From Prolixibacteraceae bacterium (GTDB lineage Bacteria > Bacteroidota > Bacteroidia > Bacteroidales > Prolixibacteraceae), in contig CP082230.1 in NCBI GenBank assembly GCA_019856515.1, positions 4,216,001 through 4,280,000 on the forward strand: a stretch of 64,000 nucleotides of DNA. The letters are read 5' to 3'. Both the position numbers and the translations under genes were made by a program. Positions 45,993 through 54,800 of the stretch are shown here, piece after piece (position 1 is the stretch's first letter; each line of letters starts with the position of its first letter). The notes beneath the pieces were generated by a model, which was not told the DNA's origin, made no database searches, and saw only the letters and a list, made by a program, of their open reading frames with translations.

Positions 45993-47510
45993 TTAATGCA
46001 TTTTAGCGGCAGAGTGATCAATAGGAAGCCCTCGACGTAGTCTGTTCTCTTTCCAGTTCTCCATTTCAGGAATATTCCATCCTTTTACAGAGAAATCGAC
46101 TTTGTCTCCAGTGTTCTTTGCTGATGTCTGCATCGCTTTTTTCATGGCAATCACTCGATCGCTATATTTAGGGTTGTTTGCTAAGTTGTTGATCTCATAA
46201 GGATCTGCCTTAAGGTTGAACAGCTGTACTGTCTCTTTTCCTTTCACATTATAACGAATCATTTTCCATCCCTCTTGGTCCACGTAACCACGTTGGTAAC
46301 TTTTGTATGCAAAATATAGGTCTTTATAAGGTCCTACTTTTTGGTTTGGATTCTTGATGTTATTGATCAAACTGTGGGTATCAATGCTCTTAGGCGTTTT
46401 AATGTCAGTAAGATCGCATACAGTTGGGAATACATCACTCAACATACATAGTACATCACTTTTTACTCCCTTTTCAATGCCAGGTCCAGCAAATACAAGT
46501 GGCACTCTTATAGAGTGATCATATACATTCTGTTTTCCCATCAAACCATGTTGTCCTACAGCAAGTCCATTGTCTCCACCAAATACGATAATGGTATTTT
46601 CGTATTTACCACTCTTTTTAAGTGTTGCGATGATTCGTCCAATTTGCTCATCTACTTCAGTTAGCATGGCGTAGTATGCAATGATCTCTTTTTTAGTGAC
46701 GTCTTTGGTTCTTGGGAATGGAGCAAGAAGTTCATCACGAATGATTAACTCTCCATTGTCGAATGGATGCTCTTCCATATAGTTTGGAGGTAGAGTAATT
46801 TCATTCGGGTCATACATGTCCACATAACGCTTTGGTGCCATACGAGGATCATGAGGTGCGGTAAACGATACGAACATAAAGAACGGATTGTCGGCTTTGT
46901 AGTCACTGATATAGTCAATGGCAGCGTCAGCAAAGATCTCACTAGAGAATTTTTTCTCTACGTAGCGGTCCGCTTTCTTATATTTTCCTTCAGGATTGAA
47001 ATCGTGTAGTGGTACTTGCATGTGGTTGGACATTCCTCCGAAGAATATTTTTCCTCCATCAGTAAAGGAGCGAGCATATCCATCTTTAGAGTTGTGCCAT
47101 TTTCCTGTACCAAAAGTACGATAACCATTGTTCTTTAATGTTTCAGGAAGGGTTACATCCTCTTTTGGGAAATTCTTTCCACCATCAGTTAAGTGAAAAA
47201 GATATTTACCGGTCATTAATTGTGCTCTACTTGGTAAGCATACTGCACCACTCATTGATCCCATAATATGGGCATTGGTAAATACAGTTCCACTCTCAAC
47301 AAGCTTGTCCATATTTGGTGTAATTACCTGTTTCTCCTGCAGTGCATGGATCGAACTAAAACGTTGATCATCAGTGAGTATTAGAAGAATGTTTGGTTTT
47401 TCACTCTTCTCACTCTTTTTCTCAGTCTTTTTAACCCCACAACCGGTAGCAATATTTGCTATTCCAGCAAGGCATAGACTTAGTTTCACTATATTTGTCT
47501 GTCTCATCAC
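45993..47510 (-). CDS. secreted lipoprotein sulfatase, S1 family
   Basis: A 505-residue arylsulfatase-family hydrolase removing sulfate esters from polysaccharide. The lipobox ATGC puts the lipidated Cys at 24. The metal site DDQ is at 47-49. The formylglycine motif CLPSRAQLMTG has Cys at position 91, so it needs an anaerobic-type sulfatase-maturating enzyme, which is not in this window. Further metal ligands (GDNGLA near the C-terminal half) are present. It lies 127 bp downstream of the other sulfatase gene on the same strand. Substrate and subfamily number cannot be assigned by eye. Confidence 0.92.
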   Translation of the reverse strand: MMRQTNIVKLSLCLAGIANIATGCGVKKTEKKSEKSEKPNILLILTDDQRFSSIHALQEKQVITPNMDKLVESGTVFTNAHIMGSMSGAVCLPSRAQLMTGKYLFHLTDGGKNFPKEDVTLPETLKNNGYRTFGTGKWHNSKDGYARSFTDGGKIFFGGMSNHMQVPLHDFNPEGKYKKADRYVEKKFSSEIFADAAIDYISDYKADNPFFMFVSFTAPHDPRMAPKRYVDMYDPNEITLPPNYMEEHPFDNGELIIRDELLAPFPRTKDVTKKEIIAYYAMLTEVDEQIGRIIATLKKSGKYENTIIVFGGDNGLAVGQHGLMGKQNVYDHSIRVPLVFAGPGIEKGVKSDVLCMLSDVFPTVCDLTDIKTPKSIDTHSLINNIKNPNQKVGPYKDLYFAYKSYQRGYVDQEGWKMIRYNVKGKETVQLFNLKADPYEINNLANNPKYSDRVIAMKKAMQTSAKNTGDKVDFSVKGWNIPEMENWKENRLRRGLPIDHSAAKMH

Positions 47511-47589
47511 TAGATTGAATTAAGTGTTACAAAACTAGATTATACATATCCTGTGTCGTGTATATTCGTCTCAAAAAGTAACATGGTTG

Positions 47590-47616
47590 TAACGGTCCCA
47601 ATAATTGGGACCATTA
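47590..47616. promoter_or_regulatory. strong palindrome between the two sulfatase genes
   Basis: GGTCCCAAT and ATTGGGACC are separated by a single base (47594-47612); with G-U pairs the stem extends to about 13 bp. It lies between the two sulfatase genes and has no T-tract. As RNA it is an intercistronic hairpin, as DNA a near-perfect operator-like site. Confidence 0.5.
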
Positions 47617-47636
47617 TCGGATGGAATGATACACTA

Positions 47637-49121
47637 CTATAACTTTGTTGAACCTTTAGTCTTCTTTTTGTCTTCCTCTGTTACTTTGTTTGGGTCAGTA
47701 TATCCACTTCCATCAAATACATCTGTAGCCCATGTCTCATGTAGTGCAGTAAGCTCTTTTACTATTTCGGGATGAGCTGAGGCATAATTAGTTTCTTCTG
47801 GGTTCTTGTCCGTAAGGTTAGCTAACCAATATTCAGGCATATCAAACTCTAATGCTGGATGGTTGCTATATTTACCAGTTGTGTCATGTCCTTTATATAT
47901 TAGTTTCCAGTCCCCTTTTTTAACAGCCCACATATTTTGCCACATCCAGTACATGGTGTCGTGCTTTGATTTGGCTTTGTCGCTATTAAGAATTGGGACT
48001 ATTGAATTACCATCTAGCTTCTTATTGGGTAATGATGTGTTTGTCAATTCACAGATTGTAGGGAAGAAGTCAAGATTTGAGATGGCCTGTTTTCTAACTT
48101 GTCCCTGAGCAATTTTCTTTGGATACTTAATGATACAAGGGACACGAAGACCTCCTTCGAAGAAGCTTCCTTTAGCACCTCTCCATTTGCCAGTGTATCC
48201 ACCACCACCGTTGGCACCATATGAGTCCCCCCAGTTATAATAGTCTTCTGTAGAGTGTCCGTTGTCACTCATATAAATAACAATGGTGTTGTCTTCCAGT
48301 CCTAACTTTTTGAGCTTTTTAAGTATTTTACCTATACGGTCATCGACTGTTGTGATCATTGGTGCATATGACTTTCGAGGCCACGGCATATCTTTATATT
48401 GATCAATAAATGTTGAATCAGGTTGCTCTGGGTAGTGTGGCAAGTTCATTGCTACATATAGAAAGAACGGGTTGTCCTTGTTCTGCTCCATGAATTTGTT
48501 TGCCTCTTTGACTTGAAGATCAGGGAAATATTTTCCATTTTCAAATATCTCGGTGTCGTTGCGAAAGAGATCATGAAATGTTGGTCGTTCCCATCCTGCA
48601 TGAAGGAAAGTGTGGGTGTAGTAGTCAATAAAACCGCCACGGAATCCAAAGAAGTAGTCGAAACCTTGTTGTAGTGGACCATATCCTGGTTGAGCCCCAA
48701 GGTGCCATTTCCCAACTAGCCCCGTAGTATAACCATTATCTTTAAGTTGCTCCGCAATAGTTACTTCGTTTAGGTTTAGTTTACGTCCATCTTGATCTTT
48801 AGGATGACAGCTTGTCCATGTATTTACTCCACCTCTTTGTGGTTGTCTTCCTGTAAGCAGAGCAGCACGAGAAGGACAACATACGGTATGAGCGTAGGCT
48901 TGAGTAAATCGAACTCCTTTAGAGGCTAATTTGTCGATGTTGGGAGTCGAGATATCTTTGGTTCCATAACATCCAGCATCTAAAGTGGCTTGATCATCGG
49001 TATAGATAATAAGTACATTAGGTTTCTTCGAATGCTTTTTATTTGCTTGAGCACCGTACACTGGGACAAGTGTCGAAGTTATCGCCATCCCTGTGAGTAA
49101 TGTTTTAAACGTGTTTTTCAT
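47637..49121 (-). CDS. secreted sulfatase, S1 family
   Basis: A 494-residue sulfatase starting at the ATG at 49121; the open frame runs to 49172 but that part overlaps the terminator-like hairpin. Residues 1-24 form a signal peptide ending VYGA. The metal motif TDDQ is at 41-44. The formylglycine motif CCPSRAALLTG places the modified Cys at 81, within CxPxR. The C-terminal domain contains the usual Lys/His catalytic residues (GKWHLG, NLDFFPT). It is upstream of the second sulfatase and is preceded by a 17-codon leader ORF and a hairpin. Probably acts on sulfated polysaccharide in the periplasm. Confidence 0.92.
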   Translation of the reverse strand: MKNTFKTLLTGMAITSTLVPVYGAQANKKHSKKPNVLIIYTDDQATLDAGCYGTKDISTPNIDKLASKGVRFTQAYAHTVCCPSRAALLTGRQPQRGGVNTWTSCHPKDQDGRKLNLNEVTIAEQLKDNGYTTGLVGKWHLGAQPGYGPLQQGFDYFFGFRGGFIDYYTHTFLHAGWERPTFHDLFRNDTEIFENGKYFPDLQVKEANKFMEQNKDNPFFLYVAMNLPHYPEQPDSTFIDQYKDMPWPRKSYAPMITTVDDRIGKILKKLKKLGLEDNTIVIYMSDNGHSTEDYYNWGDSYGANGGGGYTGKWRGAKGSFFEGGLRVPCIIKYPKKIAQGQVRKQAISNLDFFPTICELTNTSLPNKKLDGNSIVPILNSDKAKSKHDTMYWMWQNMWAVKKGDWKLIYKGHDTTGKYSNHPALEFDMPEYWLANLTDKNPEETNYASAHPEIVKELTALHETWATDVFDGSGYTDPNKVTEEDKKKTKGSTKL

Positions 49122-49144
49122 TACAAAAGTTTGTATACAGAGAA

Positions 49145-49169
49145 AGCCTCCAGATAAATCTGGAAGGCT
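49145..49169 (-). terminator. terminator-like hairpin in the sulfatase leader
   Basis: On the minus strand AGCCTTCCAGA pairs with TCTGGAGGCT (10 bp, one bulged T, 4-nt loop) and is followed by TTTCTCT. It sits 12 bp after the stop codon of the small leader ORF and 24 bp before the sulfatase ATG. The T-tract is short, so termination would be partial, as in an attenuator. Confidence 0.55.
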
Positions 49170-49180
49170 CAATCTAATTA

Positions 49181-49234
49181 TTAAATAATCAATGACGAAT
49201 TAATATGGTAGTAAAACTTCGGCTTAACCACCAT
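49181..49234 (-). CDS. 17-codon leader ORF upstream of a sulfatase gene
   Basis: Predicted peptide MVVKPKFYYHINSSLII, encoded from ATG at 49234 to TAA at 49181. It is preceded by AAAGGAG with 6-nt spacing, by far the strongest Shine-Dalgarno seen in this window, where most genes have none. It is followed by a terminator-like hairpin and then the sulfatase start. The layout (SD, short ORF, hairpin, operon) is that of an attenuator leader peptide, but no run of rare or single-amino-acid codons is obvious; Tyr-Tyr and Ile-Ile are the only repeats. Not recognised as a known family. Confidence 0.5.
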   Translation of the reverse strand: MVVKPKFYYHINSSLII

Positions 49235-49259
49235 TGCTTACTCCTTTCTCGCTTAATAA

Positions 49260-50286
49260 TTAGGAATAAGTATTGTTAATGTGATGAGGGAGTGTTCAAA
49301 TAAATATCAAGTAATAGATAAAGGACTTAAATATGTATACTCAAACACCACCTCTAGATTGTTATTTTCTCTGCCACTTAAAGTTTGTACCTATACTATT
49401 GCTCTTATATTTAAATAGCTTTGGTATAACTGTATAAATGAATCATTTTAATTATTTCAACCAATCATGAATCAAATAGATTCATAGAAATATATTTTGG
49501 CTTCGGTTTCATGAGGTGATAGTTGTTGTAATTCTACTATATCTATTATCTCATTTAAGGCAAAATGTTCTCGTGGTATCCAAGAATCGTTTTGACTCAC
49601 GATTGGTACTACCCAACAGACATGATAGCATATTAAGCATTGCCCAATTCAATGTATGCTTTGTCTGGGTACAAATATGATGAACCGTTGATGAGAAAAG
49701 GGGTTGAGATACATCAAATATTGATAGTGATATTTTGATATTTGTAAATCACTGTTCAGTAGTGTTTTATGTTGTGGTTTATTTATTGTTAATACAAATA
49801 TTACACGATTGAATGCAAAATGAGTGTTATTTTAATGGATTATAGAACTTTCTTTCAGTGGGAACTAAGGAGTCTTTATCAGGATACTTTTAATGATGTA
49901 GACTTCAATTGAACTCATTTGTCTATAACGTTGTATTGATGTTAATTATTAGGGAGTATTTTTTTACGCTTATTGGGGAGGCAAATGAATTCATTCGATT
50001 TAGTATGTCTTGGGAATGTCCTTCTCTTATAGATATTTTTTCATGTCATAATAGAATAATGTGCTTCTCTTGTAAGAGAGATTGTTCTTAGTCTAAATAT
50101 GAGTCTTATTTTGTATGAAAATATATGAAATGAGGTGTAACTGTAGAATTTGTATTATTAAAAAGTACAGAACGGTTCAGAATGGATGATGGTTCTTATT
50201 ATTTTTGTATAAGATAAATAGTTACTTAGTGATCAGAACTAAGGGATTGTAATTTTTATTCACAAACTAATTATACTAAACACATT
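49260..50286. other. 1.0-kb non-coding region between sulfatase and GH30 genes
   Basis: No supported gene. Frames up to 60 codons (49909-50091, plus strand) show no domain. It should hold the divergent promoters of the sulfatase and GH30 genes and probably the binding site of the hybrid regulator. The only recognisable element is a -7-like box at 50200. Confidence 0.5.
50200..50207 (+). promoter_or_regulatory. candidate -7 box for the GH30 gene
   Basis: TATTTTTG matches TAnnTTTG, 80 bp before the start codon, giving a leader of about 72 nt. The -33 region is not clear, which is usual for activator-dependent promoters. Confidence 0.3.
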
Positions 50287-51687
50287 ATGAATAATTACTT
50301 AACATTAATCGCTTTTACTCTGTTTTTTACCTCTACGGTACTTCACGCGCAGGATAAGGCAAAGGTCTATTATGTGGATCTGGTAGATGGTCAAGAGGTT
50401 TTAGCACACCCAGTGAAGGAATTTCCACAGAATCCGAGTAAAACTAAGCCCGTTAAGATTAATCTCTATCCCGATATGGAGATGCAAACGCTAAAAGGTG
50501 TTGGTGCATCATTCAATGAAATAGGTGGGGTTTCGTTGATGTCTCTACATAAAAAGAACAGGGAGATTTTGATGGAGAATCTTTTTAGTGAGAAAGGTGC
50601 CCATCTCTCTTTTTGTCGAACTGCTATTGGAGCAAGTGATTTTGGAGTTAATGCTTATAGTTACTCCGAAAGAGCAGATGATTATGAGATGAAACATTTC
50701 TCTATAAAGAGAGAAAAAGGGAGTGTTATTCCTTATATACAGGCTGCTTTCAAATATAATCCAGAGATGAGACTATTTGCTTCTCCTTGGAGTCCTCCTG
50801 CGTGGATGAAATACTCCAATGTGATGGATCAAGGAAATCAGTTTAAAGCAAAGAACAAACTAAAAGAGGATCAGGCCATCTATCGTGCATATGCTCTCTA
50901 TTTCGCAAAGTATGTAGAGGCTTATGCAAAGAAAGGTATTCGAGTGGATCGCATCTTGATACAGAATGAGACAGACGCAAATACCAAATATCCTTCATGT
51001 GTAATGAAACCAGACCAGATGTATGAGGTGGCACAGAATATGCGTAAGGTTTTTAAGGATCGTGATGTGAACACTGAGATATGGGCAGGGACTTTCAGGA
51101 CTCATGGTGCTTTAGATGCTGTTGAATTTGCTTATAATAAAAGGTATAGAGATGCAGTAGATGGTTTGGGAATTCAATATACTAGATCGCAGTATATTAG
51201 TGATATGAACTTATTAAAAGCAGGAAAACCTGCAATGCATACGGAAGGCGTCTGTTTTAATGGAAAGAACTCCGTAGATCAAGCATTTACTCGATTGGGA
51301 GAGATTGCACTTTATATCAATAGAGATATTGAGAACTACTGTTATTGGAATATGATTCTAGACCAGACAGGTAAGAGTGGTTGGGGATGGAAGCAGAACT
51401 CAATGATTAATATTGACCAAGAGACTAAGAAAATTACTTATAACCCAGATTATAGTGTTATTTACTTGATAAGTAAATATCTTCAGCCTGGTACCAAACG
51501 TTTTGTCTCTTTTTCGAAGGAGGATGAGATGATAACAATAAAGAGTGATAAAGCAATTTATATTTTGGTGCAGAATAAAAGCAATAAGGTGAAGAACTAT
51601 GATTGTTTTGTTAAGGGAAATAAGGTGACGAAGGCTGTGATTCCTGCACACTCTGTCGCGGTTATCGAACTAGAGAACAATATTTAA
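50287..51687 (+). CDS. secreted GH30-family glycoside hydrolase
   Basis: A 466-residue retaining glycosidase with a signal peptide (1-21, ending VLHA). The N-terminal TLKGVGASFNEIGG strand is the GH30 hallmark. The acid/base is Glu228 in IQNETD and the nucleophile Glu320 in MHTEG; both are at the ends of strands 4 and 7 of the (beta/alpha)8 barrel. A C-terminal beta-sandwich (about 405-466) follows. GH30 enzymes act on beta-1,6-glucan, glucosylceramide, fucosides or xylan depending on subfamily; I cannot assign the subfamily. It is next to the sulfatases and convergent with the hybrid sensor, which probably controls it. Confidence 0.93.
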   Translation: MNNYLTLIAFTLFFTSTVLHAQDKAKVYYVDLVDGQEVLAHPVKEFPQNPSKTKPVKINLYPDMEMQTLKGVGASFNEIGGVSLMSLHKKNREILMENLFSEKGAHLSFCRTAIGASDFGVNAYSYSERADDYEMKHFSIKREKGSVIPYIQAAFKYNPEMRLFASPWSPPAWMKYSNVMDQGNQFKAKNKLKEDQAIYRAYALYFAKYVEAYAKKGIRVDRILIQNETDANTKYPSCVMKPDQMYEVAQNMRKVFKDRDVNTEIWAGTFRTHGALDAVEFAYNKRYRDAVDGLGIQYTRSQYISDMNLLKAGKPAMHTEGVCFNGKNSVDQAFTRLGEIALYINRDIENYCYWNMILDQTGKSGWGWKQNSMINIDQETKKITYNPDYSVIYLISKYLQPGTKRFVSFSKEDEMITIKSDKAIYILVQNKSNKVKNYDCFVKGNKVTKAVIPAHSVAVIELENNI

Positions 51688-51710
51688 TAGAAAGAAGTTA
51701 TCAATAAAAT

Positions 51711-51736
51711 AAGGGGGACTTGAATGGGTCCCCCTT
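51711..51736 (+). terminator. terminator of the GH30 gene
   Basis: A perfect 9-bp GC-rich stem (AAGGGGGAC with GTCCCCCTT), 8-nt loop, then GTTGTTTCTATTTT, 24 bp past the stop codon. It may also stop the convergent gene. Confidence 0.85.
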
Positions 51737-51823
51737 GTTGTTTCTATTTTATGAACCTTTTCCGTTAATTATTCAGAAAAGCATCTCTCTATTTCTTGTC
51801 ATTCATATCATTAATATATTGGT

Positions 51824-54800
51824 TTATGATATGTATTTCTTTGAATACTCTTTAGGCGTTTCATTATATAGCTCCTTGAAACATTTGGTGAAGTACGATT
51901 TATTTGAAAATCCTACTTGGTAGAGAACTTCTGTTACGCTTAATTCTCCTTCTTGAAGCATCTTAGCCGCTTGTTTAAGTCGATAATTACGGATAAACTC
52001 ATTGGGTGATAATCCCGTAATATTTTTCATCTTACGATAGAGTTGCATACGACTATAAGCGAGCTCTTTTCCTAAGCTTTCGACAGAGAAGTTCTCCTCC
52101 ATGATATTTTCTTTGATCACATTCTCTGCAAGCTTGATAAACTTAAGGTCGGATTCTTTCATCCCTGTAGGTGCCTTATCAATTAGTAAGAAGTTGTTTT
52201 TAAACTTCTCTTGTAGGGCATCTCTAAGTTCCATTAGCTTCTCAATACGCGTCTCAAGGTGTCTTACATTAAATGGCTTAGGAATATATGAGTCGGCTCC
52301 CATTTCGATACCTTGAATACGATGTTCTATTGCCGTTTTAGCCGTAAGTAGAATTACTGGTATATGGTTCGTGATCTCATTTGTCTTGATCTTCTTACAT
52401 AGTTCTAATCCATCCATTTCAGGCATCATCACATCCGATATAATAAGATCTGGGATGACTTTCATGACTTTATCATAAGCATCTTTACCATTTACCGCTT
52501 CAATAATCTCATATTTACTAGAGAGAATTTGAGAGATGAAATCTCGAATCTCTTGATGATCATCAACGACCAAAAGAAGTGGTTTCTTGTTCTCTTGTCC
52601 TTGTTCGTTTAATAGACTCTTTATAGTATCGCCTTTCTCTCTAGAGATTGAAATCGTCTCTGTGGTAAACTCTCGATTATCTTCAATGACAATATGCTCT
52701 TCAAGCGGAATTCGAATAATAAAACTTGTCTCTCCATTTCTGCTCATTACCCCAAGCTTTCCTTTATGTAGTTCAACAAGTCCTTTAGTTAGTGTTAGTC
52801 CAATCCCAGAGCTAGAGAAGATGTTTTGAGTCTCATCTGTCTCGTTGTTGGTGTAGAATCGTTCAAACAACATTGGAATACGATCTTTTTCGATGGTACT
52901 ACCTGTGTTTACAATTCTTATCTCAACGCACCTCTCTAGTTGATTATCAACACCCCAGTATATTTCATTAGAGGTTGTCTGTTTGTGTTCGTCCATGGTT
53001 TGTACCAAGACATTGACCTTCCCACCTTGTGGTGTGTTTTTGATTGCATTGGAAATAATATTATAAAGAACTTTCTCCAGTTTATCTTTATCAAAATTAC
53101 CGTATTGCTTAATAATATTGTGTGAGAACTCCAGAGATGTACCTTTCTTCTCTGCAATCTTTTGGAATGAATTGATGATATGAGATACAAACATCACATA
53201 GTCATCATTTTCCTTATTTAAACTTAAGTGCCCTGCTTCCACTCTTCTAAAATCAATCAGTTGATTAATCAGTCTTAACAGTCTGTCTGCATTGGTCTTA
53301 ATTAAACTAAGGTCGTTTTTCGTTCTATTGCTTAGATGTTCATTCGATTCAAGAATATCACTTACTGGTCCTGTGATTAGAGTAAGAGGTGTCTTAAACT
53401 CATGTGAAACATTGGTGAAGAACTCTAATTTCTCTCTATTGACCTCTTGAATCTTATCTTTTTCTACTCGCTCTAGGTTAAGCTTATTGACGTAACGTTG
53501 TTTCATCAAGATAACTCGTCTAAATAGCATAAGACTCGCTATAATTAGAGTTGCATATATAATATATGCCCACCATGTTTGCCACCAAGGTGGACGTATT
53601 GTAATGGTGATGGTTGCTGTTTCGTCTGCCCATACACCATCCGAATTTGCGGTCGTTACAATAAAAGTGTAGGTTCCTGGATTCATATTGGCGTAAGAGG
53701 CAAAACGCCTATTACTATTACTGTATATCCATTGGTTATCAAAGCCTTCTAACTTATACTTGAACTTGTTCTTATCTGGAGAGGAGTAGTGAAGACCAAC
53801 AAAGTTCAGAGTAAATGTATTCTGGTTATGCTTTAATGTAATGTCTTTTATACTAGAGATATCACTGTTAATTGTAGGTAGATGTTCTTGATCTTTTCCG
53901 ATCTCAAGTTTATGGTGGAACACCTCCATTCCAGTAATTAGAATCTTAGGCTTTAGTTTGTTTTTATTAATCTGTTCAGGATGGAAAGCTGTAACGCCAT
54001 TAATTCCACCAAAGTAAACTCGTCCACTTCTTCCTTTAAAGTAAGCATATTTACGGAAGTTATTGGCTTGAAGCCCATCCTCTATGTCATAGTTTGTAAA
54101 CTGCTTGGTCTTCAGATTGAGTTTCGAAATACCATAATTACTACTAATCCACAAGCTTCCTTTGGGAGATTCAACAATACCGTAGATTACATCATCAGGC
54201 ATCCCCTCATTAAGAGAGTAGTGGTTGATTTCTAGTTGTTGGTTCTTCTTCGGGGGAAGAATGGAGTTGATTCCTCCACCAAATAGTCCTACCCATATCT
54301 TCTTATCACTGGCCTGCATTACAGAGAATGCTTGGTTGTTTGAGATGCTATTCTGTTTCTTCTCATGGTGAGCATAAGGAATAAATCGGTACGGTAGGCG
54401 TGTCTTTTTATTGATTCTTACACGAAATAGCCCCTCGTTATATGTGGCTACCCATAGGTCGTTATTATCATCTTCACATATGTCAACAATATGGCCAATA
54501 GAGGTGTGGTTGGTCTGTGTTTGACCATCAAAATATAGTACTTTACCTCTTTCACTATTAGGATTATAGCGTACCAACCCTAATTTAGTATTGTGTACTC
54601 CCATCCAAAATATTCCTGATGAGTCGATATAGATCTTTGAAATATTACTATAAGTTCTTTTTAATGAATCGGTAATTTCGATGTGCTGAAGATCAGATAT
54701 CTTCTTTTGAATATTATCCCATTTGAAAGATAATAAACCTGGTTTGTTACTCCCACAGTATATCCTTCCATGTCTGTCTTGAGTGACTGATAATATTCTT

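Noticed and set aside
49909..50091. 60-codon frame in the gap before GH30
   Set aside because: AT-rich chance frame without Shine-Dalgarno or homologous motif.
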